A program made the translations under genes and the position numbers. The notes under the pieces were generated by a model. The model had not been told where the DNA came from. It saw nothing but the letters and a program-made list of their open reading frames with translations, and ran no database searches. Shown here piece after piece: positions 10,507 to 22,448 of a DNA stretch of 64,000 bases. The DNA is from Ascoidea asiatica. Lineage: Eukaryota > Ascomycota > Saccharomycetes > Ascoideales > Ascoideaceae. Within the stretch, counting starts at the first letter, position 1, and every line of letters starts with the position of its first letter. Where the stretch lies: contig BCKQ01000006.1 of NCBI GenBank assembly GCA_001600695.1, forward strand, positions 624,327-688,326. Reading direction: 5' to 3'.

Positions 10507-11826
10507 ATGACAAAAGAATTAATAAAACAAAGAGTAACCATCATACTCCCAAATGAAAATGGAAATCATAATGAAAATAAAAATAAAGATCAATTCACTC
10601 AGTTAGATGGTTTAATTTTAGAAAAAAATAAATGGTTTATACCAAAAGGTAATTATCAAAGACAAGATAGATTTATAATTCCAATTAATTTATTTAAAAA
10701 TCAATTAAAAAATTATAATCTTTTCAATTATTTAAACAATATCAACAAGTTCTCAATTGAATGGTCAACTTTTAATAATTCTGAAAAATATTCAATTCCA
10801 TTAAGTAAAAATATATTATCAGGTTTAAATTATTATATATATCCAAATTCAATCAATAATGAAAAGTCAATCAATGAATCAATTGATGATTTTATTAAAT
10901 TAATTGATGTTTATAGTACTGTAAATGACAATATAAATAATAAAAGTAATGATGTAAAAATATTTTCAAAGAATTTCATAAAAACTCCAATTTCATATAA
11001 TTATCAAAATAATAATATAAATAAAATTCCAAATAATTTAAATAAGTTTATTTCAAATTTAATTTGTAATTTAGATAATGAATTCACTTCCGATCGTAAA
11101 AAAAATTATTGTATTAAAAAATTAAATAAAGATTTAAATAATAATTTATCTTCTTTTTCAATTGAATTTAATAATAATAATAACAGTTCTAAAAAAAATG
11201 AAAAAGATTTATTAATAACTTTATTTTGGTCAAATGTTAATTATAATTCAATGATCTTACAATCAAAGAATATCTTGAAAGAATTAGGTCTTTTTCAAAT
11301 TGATAATAAAGCTTCAATAATTTATGATGATATAAATTTATTTGGAATTTCAACAACTTTAAATAATATTAAAGATGATCAGTTTTTAGTTGCACCAAAT
11401 GATTTAAATGATTTAAAAGTTGCAAAAAAAACAATGTTTTATATTAATCCTCGTCATAAATTATATTCTCAACAAACTTTTAACTCTTTTATAAATAATA
11501 ATCCAATGGGTTTAAATCCAACTCACACAATTCAATTAAATGAATCAAATGAATCCAAGGAACTAATTCAACCAATGAATAAAGAAATTTTTGATTGTGA
11601 ATTATATGGATATTTTAATTTACCAAAAAATATTTTTTTCGATAAATATCAATTATATCAACAATCTAAAGAAACTAATAGAAATTTAATATTAATTTGG
11701 GGTGAAACAAATCTTGAATTACCTGAATATAATATTCAAAAATGGGGTTCTTCTGCTTTATTTCAATATAATTCTTCGATTTCAAATATAATTGAAACTC
11801 CTTTACATTTTAGATATCAAAAACCA

Positions 11827-11873
<47 letters not shown>

Positions 11874-12324
11874 TAGTATTAATAATAATTCAAATATTTT
11901 AAATTTTAATATGAATACTCCTGAAATATTTTGGGGTTGTGAATTATCAATACCAAAATTAAATAATTATTATTCAAATAATCAAAAATCAATGAAAAGA
12001 TCTGAATATGATTATTTAATTGAAAAATATAATACTCTTACTGAAAGAAATCCATTAGATTCTATCTCTGATTTAAATTATGAAGCTTTATTTACTAATA
12101 ATACCATTTTTTTTCATTTTAATTCAAATAATGAAATTTTAAAAGACTCTTATCAAATACCAACTATCCAATTCAGTGCATATAATAACGTTAAATACTT
12201 AACTTTGGCTGCTATGATATTGTCCTTTTGTTATTTATTTATTAAAATTTTTATTAAAAGATTTTTTAATACAACTATTATTTCTACGAGTGAAACAGTT
12301 CCCGAGGAAAAGAAGGAAAAATAG
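10507..12324 (+). CDS. PBN1: GPI mannosyltransferase I subunit Pbn1 (PIG-X homologue)
   Basis: Pbn1 works with Gpi14 in the ER lumen to add the first mannose to GPI precursors and also supports protease B processing. The 605-residue product has the family layout: no cleaved signal peptide, a large lumenal domain starting with 'KQRVTIILPN', conserved C-terminal motifs such as 'ELYGYFNLP', 'LPEYNIQKWGS' and 'TPLHFRYQKP', and a single C-terminal membrane helix (about 566-584) followed by a short basic tail. Asn runs (about 440-457) lengthen it compared with S. cerevisiae Pbn1 (416 aa). The start ATG is the first of the frame. Confidence 0.8.
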
Positions 12325-12603
12325 AATCTATTCAAAATTAAAACTGAATTCTTTTTTTTTTTCTTTACACAATATAATGTATAGATATACAGTATATTTA
12401 TTTTTAGAAAAATCTATGCATCCGCTTTTTATTATTAACTTATTTATCAATAAATAGAAAACGATTTTATCGATGAGAAATAAAATTGTAGTTGAGAGAA
12501 TAAAAAACAAATTATGTAGGAAACTAAAATCTCATAAAATGAAACAATGAAAACAGAAGAGAAACTAAAAAAAAATAAATATCATAAATAAAAAACAAAT
12601 TGT

Positions 12604-15600
12604 TCATTGTCTGGTACTAATAGTAGAAGAATGAGTAGATCCTGTACTTAATCTCGAACTATGAATCGGATATCTAGATGGAGGTCTTAAGCCATTTCTT
12701 GATACTGATCTGAAACTTGAATTGGAGATTCTTTTAGTATGCGACTGAGCATCCTGTGGTACTGGTATATTACTTTTAGCAGAAGATTGTGTTGAGACAG
12801 CTGATATTAAAGATACTGTAGAACCAGCTCTTGATGAATCAACTAATCCAAGAGGAGTTGTTGGCATTCTTGGTCTTTTTATCAAAGATTCCAGGGATGC
12901 GTTAGGCAGTCGAAGTCTAGAAGGTCTTACTCTTAATACTTTATCGACATCTTGAAGAAGATCAGCAAATTCTGAAAAATCCTGAAAGGAATTACTATTA
13001 GATATTGAAAAATTAAGTGCACTACTATTAGTTGGAGTTTTTGGAGTAGCAGTCATATTGGGTGCCCTGATACGTGAACCAGGTGACATTGGAGTTGGTA
13101 TTAAAGAGCTTCGTTTTGAAGCCATAGGTGATGAAAATGAAGATCTTCTTGAGGCTCCAATAATTGTAGTAGTTGAACCATTGGTAATTGTTTTTGAATT
13201 TGATATTAGAGAACTAAGGGAATTTTTTTCTGGTAATGAGCAGAACTTTGAAATTCCATTATTCAAGTTTAAACACTTTTTGGAATTATCAATTGAGGGT
13301 AGCGGAATGAACGATCGATAAGGTCTAGAACCAGGTGAAAGAGATTTGTTTGATGAATTGGATAATCTATCTTTTCTTGGAGTATTAGGTTTAATTTGTT
13401 TCAAATTTCTACTATAACCATTGTTAACAATTTTGGATTTAGATGGAGTTTTATCAAGATCTGATAAAATATTATCATAAGCTCCTTTGATGATTTCTGG
13501 AGAATCTTCAAGACTTAACTGATCTAATCCTATAATTAAACTATGATCTTCTTCAAGTTGACCACTTTCAAGTCGTTTGAGGGCTTTTAGTCTTGTTCTT
13601 TCCACATTATTATAGTTACTGTAATCTGCATTATCTTCACTGGATGAAGAAGAAAGTGAATTTGACTTTGGTTTATTTGAGATACAATTGAGTTCATCAA
13701 AAGTGTTTGTTTTCTTTGATTCTTCTTGTGAATCTTGTGATCCTCGTATACTTAAATCTTTTAGTTTATCCACAAGAGGAGTAATGGCATACGCACTAGG
13801 AGCATTATTGAATTTAGCATTTGAAGCTTTAGGCACAGGAGTCTTTTTATTGAAATTATTAAGAAATTCATAATATTTAGGAGAGGTATCATTCACAGAT
13901 TCTTGTTCAACATCTGAAACATAAGCTTTTTCAACTTCAGGTAGCATATGAGTGCTAAGTAAAATATCACTTCTAGCCTTTTTGTGTTTTGTAATTGCAT
14001 CTTGAGCTGAAGGTTGACGAATTAAGACTGAACTTTCCACAGTTGCCTTTTTTGGAGATGTTGGAGTTCCTTGAACTAACACTGGATGAAGGTTTAACTT
14101 ACTGACCAAAGCAGATCCTATTAATGATTTTCTATTATTATATTTAGGTTTTTTTGGGGGAGTTGTTGGTTGAAGTAATATATGTGAAACATTACTATTT
14201 CCACCTAGTGAGAATCCTATTAAACCAGTAGACTCATCTATAGAGCCTTGTCTATTATTCACATGAGTTTGTTGTTTTCTTGAAGATGGAGATATTTCTG
14301 GACCATAAGGAGATGATAAAGGAGAAGTTTCATTTAAATTTGAATTTTCTTTATTTTTTGAAATATGATTATCTGGTTTTGATGAGAAAAAATCATCATC
14401 ACTAACACTAGAATCACTCATTATTTCTTCTACAATATTTGAGTTATTATTAGAATTTTGATTAATATGATGTATTGAACCTTCACTAATTGTACCCATT
14501 GTATTGAAATTATTATTATTGAGACTATTATTATTACTATAAGCATGTTTCAGACTAAGACTTGTATTATCAATATTTGATATTGAATTATTAAATTTAT
14601 TCAGTCTTACCAGTCTATCCAGCAGTCTATTAAAACTATTTTCTTTTCTTTTTTTACTTTGAGATATTAAATTTTCAATATAATCATCTGGAAAATTTTT
14701 CTTTAAATTTATCCATGAATCTTTTGTTTGATTGAAAGTTATTATTATTTCTTGAGAATTAGTTATATTTTCATCTATAGATTGACTTAAAACAGCAATG
14801 GTATTTTCAAGTGTTGAAATTTTATAATTAATAGCTGGAGATAATTGTTTAAATTTTTCCAATTTTTCTTGTTTTTCTTGTTTTGATAATTTAGATATAT
14901 GTTTCTTATTTTCATTAGATTCATTATTATTATTATTTTCATTTTCATTTTCATTTTCATTGATATTATTTGATTGAAAATCAATTAATTGAAATTTCAT
15001 TAATTCACTTTCAATATTTTTTATTATAAAAGAAGATTCACTAATTAAATATGCAAAAATTTCTATCCATCTTTTATCAATTAATTCTTGTTTTAAATCA
15101 TCTATATCATTTTGTAAAAAAACCCATCTTTCAAATAATTTTTCATATTTATCTTTTAAAGTATCAATTGAAGTTGGATAAATATCAATCGCTATTGAAA
15201 TATATTGTTCTAATCTTGGTTGTATATAATCTATTGAAATTTTTAAAGGATCAAGTTTTAATTTTAAATCAATAAAATTACTATATATTAAATCATCAGC
15301 ATCTGAGAATGAAGGTAATTTTAAATTTCTTGAATTAGAAGATAATCTTGAACGATAAGAGTTTGAATTTGGACTATCAATATTATTTTTATTATTATTT
15401 TTATTTGAATCATTTAAAGATTTATTATTATTATTATTATTATCATCATTGAATATATTATTATCAGGAGAATTTATTGGAGAAGAAGAAGGAGAATCAT
15501 GAAATGAATCATTTATATTTTTTATTTTTTCAGTTAATAATTCAACAGTAAAAGAAATAACAGAAGATGAATCTCTATTTTTATTTATTATAGAATCATT

Positions 15601-16022
15601 ATTATTTCTATTAATTTCAATTTCATTTTGATATTGATATTGATTAAATTTTGGAGAAGAATCATTTGAAATTGATAAATTTGGTAAAAAAGAAAAATTA
15701 GAAGAAAAAGCTAATTCATGAATTTTAAAAGAATCTTTTAAACAATTTTCAATTTCATAAGATATTGAATCAATAATTTGATAATATAATTCATTAAATT
15801 GAATTGAAATATCAACTTTTTTTTTATATGAAATTAAATATTTTTTAACTTGTAAAGTTAAATCACTAAATTTTTCAATTTTATCTAAAACTCTTAAATA
15901 TTCTTTTTTTTTTTTTTCACAATTATGATGAGATTGAATTGAAGAATTATTACTATAAATTGAACTTGGAATTGAGAAAGATCTTAAATGTAAATTACTT
16001 TGATCATTATTATTATTATTGC

Positions 16023-16053
<31 letters not shown>

Positions 16054-16251
16054 TTTAATATTATTATTAATTTGATCAATTAAAAGATTACTATTTATAG
16101 TTTCATTATCACCTAAAAGATTTAAAGAAGAATCATCATTATCTTCTTCTTCAATTTCAGATAAATCTGGATTTCTTAATAAAGATTTTAAATTTGAATT
16201 TGGATTTGAGATTGGTAATGGAATTGGCATTGGTAATGGAAAATTCATTGA

Positions 16252-16291
<40 letters not shown>

Positions 16292-17064
16292 GTGGTTGTG
16301 GTAGTTGTGGTTGTGGTTGTAGTGGTAGTGGTGGCGGTAGAATATGAATTTGAAGATATTTGTTTTAAAGTAAGATTTTCATTTTTATTATTATTGTTTA
16401 GGTTGTTATTATTGGTATTGATTAAATGGACATGATCATTAATATTAATTGAATGATTATCATGATTACAAATTTGAAATTTATTTTGAATTAAATTTAA
16501 AAATTGAGAAATTACAGAATCTATAGAATCCACATTTCTTGAAATTTTTAAAATTTGAATTCTACCTTCATAAATCCATTCAATATTATTATAATAATGA
16601 TTAATTGGAGATTGAATATTAGTTATAGTTTCTAAATCTAAGAATAATTTTAAAACTTCAGATAAATAAATTAAAATATTTGAAATTGAATCAAAAATTT
16701 TATCTAAATCATAATGTAATAAAGAAGGACCAGCTTTTTCAATTTCTTTAATTAATAATAATTCATTATATAAAGAAAAATCTGGACATGATTTTAAAAT
16801 ATCAGATAATAATAAATTTTCAACAATATTAAGAGTTGATAATGAAGATTGAGATAAATTTGAATTTTTTGAATTTTGAGAATTTAAATCAGATAAATTT
16901 GAATTAAAAGTATTTTGAGATATATTTGAAATATTTGAAATATTTGAAATATTTGAAATATTTGAATTTTGAGTATTAATTGTTGAATTTGAATTATTTA
17001 AAGAATTATTTTTAAATATTGAAAGTTTTGGAGGTTCAGTTATAGTTATTGAACCTTGAGACAT
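12604..17064 (-). CDS. KAR9: Spindle-positioning protein Kar9
   Basis: Kar9 links microtubule plus ends, through Bim1/EB1, to Myo2 for spindle orientation and nuclear congression. The N-terminal part (about 100-210) and a helical segment at about 640-690, with 'FERWVFLQNDIDDLKQEL' and 'RWIEIFAYL', follow the Kar9 family pattern. The C-terminal 450 residues are basic, Ser/Pro-rich and apparently disordered. They contain three EB1-binding SxIP motifs: SFIP (about 1252), SLIP (about 1325) and SNIP (about 1433). TPPKKPK and SP/TP clusters resemble Cdk sites. At 1486 residues it is over twice the length of S. cerevisiae Kar9 (644), partly from Asn, Thr and Ser runs. The assignment is from pattern memory and domain order. 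Confidence 0.65.
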
Positions 17065-18390
17065 TATTTTATTAGAAAGTTATTTTATTATTATATTTTT
17101 AAATTATATATCATTTAAATATAATTGACATTATTTTTTTTTCTAAAGAAATTGAATTATTTATTAATTTATTTATTTATTTATTGATATATTTTAATTG
17201 AAATAATTGAAAAAGTTTAATAAAGTGATTATATAATGAATATGAATATGAATATGAATAAGAATATGATGATAATGATTATTGATAATGATTATCGATA
17301 ATGAAGGAATGAATTTAAATAATTAATAAATCAGGTACTCAAACTTGAATAAAATTTTAATTCATGGGATAATCATTAAAGAAAAAAGATATAAAAAAAC
17401 AAAAATAATAGGATAAATATATAAAAGTATGAAGATATGAAGATAAATAGCAAAGAATAAATAGCAAATAGAGTATTAAAGCATTAAATTATTAAATCAA
17501 TAAAGTAATAAAAAAAAATATAAGTTATGAATTATGAATTATGAATTATGAATTATGAAATATGAAATATGAATTTTATTGAATAAAAAGTATGGAAAGA
17601 ATAAGACTGAAAGGTACAGTGGTGATACTAGGAGCAGTAACTTTAGTAACTTAGTAACTTATAACTTATAACTTAGTAACTTTTGAAAGCTTTGGACTAT
17701 TTCAGGATACAAAAAATAAACATACTTTTTTTCAGGTTTTAGCACTGCTCGCTTCCAGTGCGGTGAAAGAGCGAGTTTGGTTCCTGTGGAGAAATCGAGA
17801 GGAATGGAACAAGAACAAGAACAAGAACAAGAACTGGGAGTGGATTTGGTGGTTGTGGTTCGTGAGTTGTTTGTGGTTCTGGTGGTTTTGCATCTTCTTC
17901 TGCTTCTTGTTCTTCTTCTTCTTCTTGTTCTTCTGAAGATAAAACACTTTTGCAGTGATTGTATCAAAGTGAGTAGAAAGCGTCTGCCGCTGTTCTGTGA
18001 CACGTTACCGCAGCCTGTTTCAACTCCAAATTCAACTCAAATTCCTGGCTCCTGCAAAACAAGAGAAAGTCGGAAAGTCGAAAAGTCACGCTTGCTTACG
18101 TAAGTAACATGTTTGAAGGATACTTTAAAAACCTGCACTGCAGATTCAATAGCCACTAGCACACGCCACTAGTGCACGCCACTAATTTGGCAATTAAGTC
18201 TATAATAGGAAATGTTTATATGTTTGGTAAAAAATTGAATAATAAAAGAGTTTGAAAATTACTTTATCAACGTTAATTAATATCATTTCTTTTATTTTAT
18301 TTTATTTTATTTTATTCACAAAAGTATCAAAAGCATTTACAAGAAGAAATTTATTACTATTAAATCTCATATTTATTTTATTGAAGTTTT
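17065..18390. other. Long intergenic region upstream of KAR9
   Basis: These 1.3 kb lie between the KAR9 start and the COI1-like stop. Nearest KAR9 the sequence is simple-sequence AT-rich DNA, with repeats of 'gaatatgaatat' and 'atgaattatgaatt'. From about 17735 to 18190 it becomes GC-richer, with CAAGAA/TTCTTG repeats and a duplicated 'cacgccact' (18165-18185). Small open frames on both strands overlap there and look like chance frames. I see no RNA gene. Confidence 0.45.
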
Positions 18391-18691
18391 TTAATTATTT
18401 TTATCATTAGAAAATAATTTAATTGTACCATCTGGTAAAATTTCTCCAATTTGTTTTTTTGGTTCTTTACCTAAAAAAACTCTTTCATATAATGGTATTC
18501 CACTTAATAATATTAATGGTATACTAACCATTAATAATCCAATACTATTCAATCATTTTGTTAATAATCTTATAAAAAAATAAAAAAATAAAAAAATAAA
18601 AAAATAAAGTAAATTAAATAATTATATCATACCTTCTTGATTTAGTCAATAATTCTTTCGGTATCTTATTTCTTCTACCACCACTATTCAT
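18391..18691 (-). CDS. COI1: Small spliced gene, Coi1-like mitochondrial inner-membrane protein
   Basis: Two exons encode 70 residues. Exon 1 (18691-18633) gives MNSGGRRNKIPKELLTKSR, and exon 2 (18544-18391) begins with SIGLLMVSIPLILLSG. The product has a basic N-terminus, one membrane helix (about 21-35), the motif 'GIPLYERVFLG' and a short hydrophilic tail. This matches the small fungal family of S. cerevisiae YDR381C-A/Coi1, which interacts with respiratory-chain assembly and whose gene also has an intron. The frame runs across the junction (AG|T gives Ser20). Identification is from remembered family features, not from a search. A perfect ATCACGTG lies 176 bases upstream of the ATG. Confidence 0.8.
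18545..18632 (-). other. Spliceosomal intron in the COI1-like gene
   Basis: The 88-nt intron starts GTATGA (18632-18627 on the minus strand), has a TATTAAC branch site (18566-18560) and ends TAG (18547-18545), 12 nt after the branch motif. The interior is T-rich. The geometry matches the U3 intron in this window. Confidence 0.82.
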
Positions 18692-18866
18692 TCTTATCTG
18701 TTTTATTGTATTTTAATTAAGTCTTATTTATATTCTTTTTAACAAACTATGATTTACAAATAATATCTTTTACAAATTGTTCTTTCAAAGTTCATTGATT
18801 GATTCAAGCTTAAAAACTCGAAACTCGAAGTTCAAAACTCAAAAAGAAGGTTTGAAATCCAATTAA

Positions 18867-18874
18867 CACGTGAT
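18867..18874 (-). promoter_or_regulatory. Cbf1-type E-box ATCACGTG
   Basis: The octamer is a perfect RTCACGTG. It lies 176 bases upstream of the COI1-like start and 380 bases upstream of the first GPI-protein start. Cbf1 binds this motif in many yeasts and in several of them regulates respiratory genes. The site is predicted from sequence only. Confidence 0.45.
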
Positions 18875-19255
18875 TTATTCTATTTATCTTTTTTTTTAAT
18901 CATTGATCCATCCTGATGGTACTATTTAAATTTACCAATAATTTTTACTATTAATAATTTGATTTTCATTATTAGAGTCAAGTAAAATATGTGGTGAGTC
19001 ACGGATATAATTAAATTCCGGTAATGTTAATATTAAATACTCTATTTGTTTTAATTTCCTTTTTATCCTTTATTTCTTTTGACTTCTTTTAAACTTAACT
19101 ATTATTAAACAAATCTATGATTTTTTATTAATTTTATTTAAAAAAACTTTAGATCTTTATTGATTTATAATATATTTAATATATTTAATATATTTAATAC
19201 AATATATCTTCATCTTTTTAAATCATTTAATGAATTTTTCAAAATTTCATTCAAA

Positions 19256-20149
19256 ATGAAATTATTTAATTTTTTAATAATTTATATATTATTATTATTA
19301 ATTTATAAATTAAATTTAATTAATTCATTAGATTTAAATACTTTATTTAATTTAAAAATTTCAAGTTCTGATGAATCTGCAAAATTTAATGATTATTATA
19401 TTTATATATATAATAAAAAATTTTTAATAATTTCATCATTAATAATTAATAATAATCAAAATAAATTTGAAAAATTTAAAGGTAAATATTTATCTAATAG
19501 TTCAATTCAATGTAAAAATTTTAATAATAGTTATTTAAATGTTAATTCAAATAATGGAATTTTATCAATTTCAAATATTAAATCATTATCTTTTATAATT
19601 GATGAAATTTATTTAAATTTTAATCCAATTAATTTTAAAATTAAAAATTCTGGTTCATTTTCATTATCTCAAAATATTTCAATGATTTATGAAAATGAAA
19701 ATGAAAATGAAAATGAAAATGATGAAGATAATGAAGATGAAGATAATGAAATATCACAAGATGAAGAAGATCAAATCTTAGAAGATATTGAAGAATATAA
19801 TATTCAATTTCTTTTATTTGATAAAAAATATCAACCTCCATATTATTCATTTGTTTTAGATTATATTTCTGATGATGATGATGATATAAGTAGTATAAAT
19901 AGTATAAATAGTATAAGTAATATATATACTTCAACATTAATTTCATTATCAACAGGAACTATAACTTCAACAATTACAACATCTGGTATTGAAAGTGAAA
20001 TAATTTTAACTTCAGTTTATTCAAAAACTTTAATTCAAGCAAATTATATAAATCTGTCTTCATTATTATTATATTCTTCATCTTTAATAAATTCAAAAAA
20101 TATATCATCATTATCCTCAGAATTATCAACTTATACTTCAATAACTTCA

Positions 20150-20180
<31 letters not shown>

Positions 20181-20476
20181 GTAATAGTAATACAAATTAT
20201 ACAAAAAATTCATCAAATTTATTACCAACTTCAATTTTTAATTATCCATCATCATTAGAAACTAGAACTTCAATAATAAGTACACTTATTTTTGCACCAC
20301 CGAAATATACAACTGTAGTTGGATCAGCAACAGATAATTCTAATTCTAATTCTAATTCTAATTTAAATGATAATACAAAACTTGCTTCAAATGCTGTTGA
20401 ATCTAATTTTGGTAATAGAATTGAAATACCTTTTAATTTTAAATTAATTTCAAAATTTATTCTTTTTTTCTTATGA
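19256..20476 (+). CDS. Secreted, probably GPI-anchored cell-wall protein
   Basis: I place the start at the ATG at 19256, because the frame upstream has no other ATG and the chosen start gives a clean signal peptide (MKLFNFLIIYILLLLIY..., cleavage near residue 26). The 406-residue product has a folded-looking N-terminal domain (about 30-150), an acidic Glu/Asp/Asn segment (about 156-190), then a Ser/Thr/Asn-rich stalk. It ends in a hydrophobic tail (FKLISKFILFFL) preceded by Asn/Ser residues that could serve as the GPI attachment site. The layout matches the next gene downstream, so the two are probably tandem paralogues. No specific wall-protein family is recognised. Confidence 0.6.
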
Positions 20477-21498
20477 TTTTTATGATTTTTATGATTTTTA
20501 TGATTTCCATTTCTTTCTTCCTTGCTTTATTTTTAATTTTTTTTTTTCTTTTCATAATTTCCTCCCTTTTTTTATATAGTCTAACTCTTTATAGTTACTC
20601 TTTTTCTTTTTCTTTTATTATTTATATTACTTCTTATAAATGGATACTCAAAATGAAATAAAAACAAGGTTAAAGAAGAAACAACTCCAAATCAAACAAC
20701 AAAATTCAAAAAAGTAAACAGAGACCACAAACATGGATGTTCTTTGCCTACTTATTTTTATTTTTCTCTATCAGGTGATTCACAAGCCCGGTCTCTAGTT
20801 GCAGGCTTGTTGTGGCTGGTCAAGGGCTGGTCAAGCCATTTCTTTCTCAGCGTCTTTTTCCAATTCATTTTTGCTTTCTCTTTTTGCTTTTTCTGTTGTT
20901 TTTCTGTTGTTTTTCTGTTGAATTTCTGTTGTTTTTCTTTGGACATTCCTGTGGCTTGCTTGTGGCTTTGAAAAGCGCCAGCACCAGAACGCACTTGCAC
21001 GCCCCGGCACTCGGCCTCGGCTGAACCTTAGTTAACGTTGCAACTCTGAAATTTCCATTTTCTTGTTTCTGCCTGTCGAATTTCACCATTTTACCACCAC
21101 TGAAATCTAATCTCATTTAATCTCATTTAAACTCATTCAATCTCATTTAAACTCATTTTATTTCATTCAATCTCAGTAAAGAAAACAAATAAAATTGATG
21201 GAAATAAACCATCACAGACATCACTTATTGATTCGTCATCAATTTCACCATGTAATATGTAAATAACCAAAATATACTCAATAATATATCTACCAATGAC
21301 TTTGTTTAATGTTTGATACTTTTTCTTTTATTTATTTCCAAATATCTTGGATTAAAAAAAAAGATTTTTAATTCTTTTCATTCTTTAATCTCTTTAATAT
21401 TTTCATTCTTTCATAAAATAATCTAATCTCATTTAATCTCATTTAATCTCATTTGATTTGATTTACTTTAATTTACTTTAATTTAATTTCAATTAATA
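20477..21498. other. Intergenic region with a GC-rich patch
   Basis: These 1.0 kb separate the two GPI-protein genes. The first 200 bases are T-rich and probably hold the 3' end. A GC-richer patch at about 20765-21065 contains TTTCTGTTG repeats and is followed by 'ctcatttaatctcattt' repeats running up to the next gene (21110-21450). I see no conserved gene in either strand. Confidence 0.4.
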
Positions 21499-22296
21499 AT
21501 GAATTCATTAAAATTTGATTTTTTTACAATAATTTTATTAATATCTTTAATTAATTTATCTTTTGCAATAACAAAAAATTTCACTTTATCTTTATTAAAT
21601 ACAACTGATCAATCATCTTCAAATTTATATTTATCTGGAAATTATTTAGAAATTAATTCTGATAATAATGATTTAATAATTTCAACATCTTCTTCATCAT
21701 CATTTGTAATTTTTCAAGGTTATTTATTAAATGATACTTCTATAAAATCTATAAATGATAATTTTAATACAAAATATTTATCAATAGATTTTACTTCTGA
21801 TAATATTTTACAATTATCTGATACTCCAACTTATGGTTTTGAAATTTTAAATAATTTTTTATATTTTGAAGCTAAAACTTTTTCAAATAATGGTTATTAT
21901 TCTATTGAAATTTCTGATTCTGATTCTACAATTTATAATTTACTTTATGATCAATCAAATTCAAATCCATATTATAATTTATCTATTTCTTATGATTCTA
22001 TAATATCTTCATCTTCATCTTCATCTTCATCTTCATCTTCATCTTCTACAAGTACTATTTCAACAAAATCAACTTCAATAACTTTTGCAACTACTGCTTC
22101 AACTTTAGATTATAGTATTTCAGTAAGTTCTGGTGTAACTATATTTTATGGTCCATATTATACAAGTTCAGTTATAACTTCAGGTTCTGTTACTTCTATA
22201 AATTCTTCATCAAGCTCATCTAATTCTGCTTCAATTTTTATATTATCTGGTTTACTTATTTCTTTTACAAATATCTTAACTTTATTAATATTATAA
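21499..22296 (+). CDS. Secreted, GPI-anchored Ser-rich cell-wall protein
   Basis: The 265 residues start with a signal peptide (about 1-23, ending LINLSFA). A compact N-terminal domain (about 25-165) with alternating hydrophobic and Ser/Asn residues follows, then a poly-Ser run (about 171-188), a Ser/Thr stalk, and a C-terminal hydrophobic tail (ILSGLLISFTNILTLLIL) preceded by small residues, as in GPI precursors. Organisation and domain order parallel the upstream gene at 19256. The protein is probably covalently attached to the wall or plasma membrane. Its role is unknown. Confidence 0.65.
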   Translation: MNSLKFDFFTIILLISLINLSFAITKNFTLSLLNTTDQSSSNLYLSGNYLEINSDNNDLIISTSSSSSFVIFQGYLLNDTSIKSINDNFNTKYLSIDFTSDNILQLSDTPTYGFEILNNFLYFEAKTFSNNGYYSIEISDSDSTIYNLLYDQSNSNPYYNLSISYDSIISSSSSSSSSSSSSSTSTISTKSTSITFATTASTLDYSISVSSGVTIFYGPYYTSSVITSGSVTSINSSSSSSNSASIFILSGLLISFTNILTLLIL

Positions 22297-22352
22297 ATTT
22301 ATTTCATTCATTTTATTGTACATTATTTTATTCCATATTAAAGTAATTTTTC

Positions 22353-22353
<1 letters not shown>

Positions 22354-22383
<30 letters not shown>

Positions 22384-22391
22384 TATATATA
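22354..22391 (+). repeat. Poly-T run followed by a (TA)n tract
   Basis: About 25 consecutive T residues are followed by a short TA repeat. The tract lies between the convergent ends of the GPI-protein gene and the PPR-like gene and probably belongs to their 3' ends. Confidence 0.8.
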
Positions 22392-22448
22392 ATCTTCTTG
22401 TATTTTATATAGATTTGATTTATTTACAAAAATTTACAAACAAAAAAT

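Noticed and set aside
17659-18103. Overlapping frames of 71-114 codons in the KAR9 upstream region
   Set aside because: They arise from a CAAGAA/TTCTTC repeat that is open in several frames on both strands.
20744-21116. Overlapping frames of 70-83 codons between the GPI-protein genes
   Set aside because: They are caused by the local GC-rich patch and are open on both strands without domain features.
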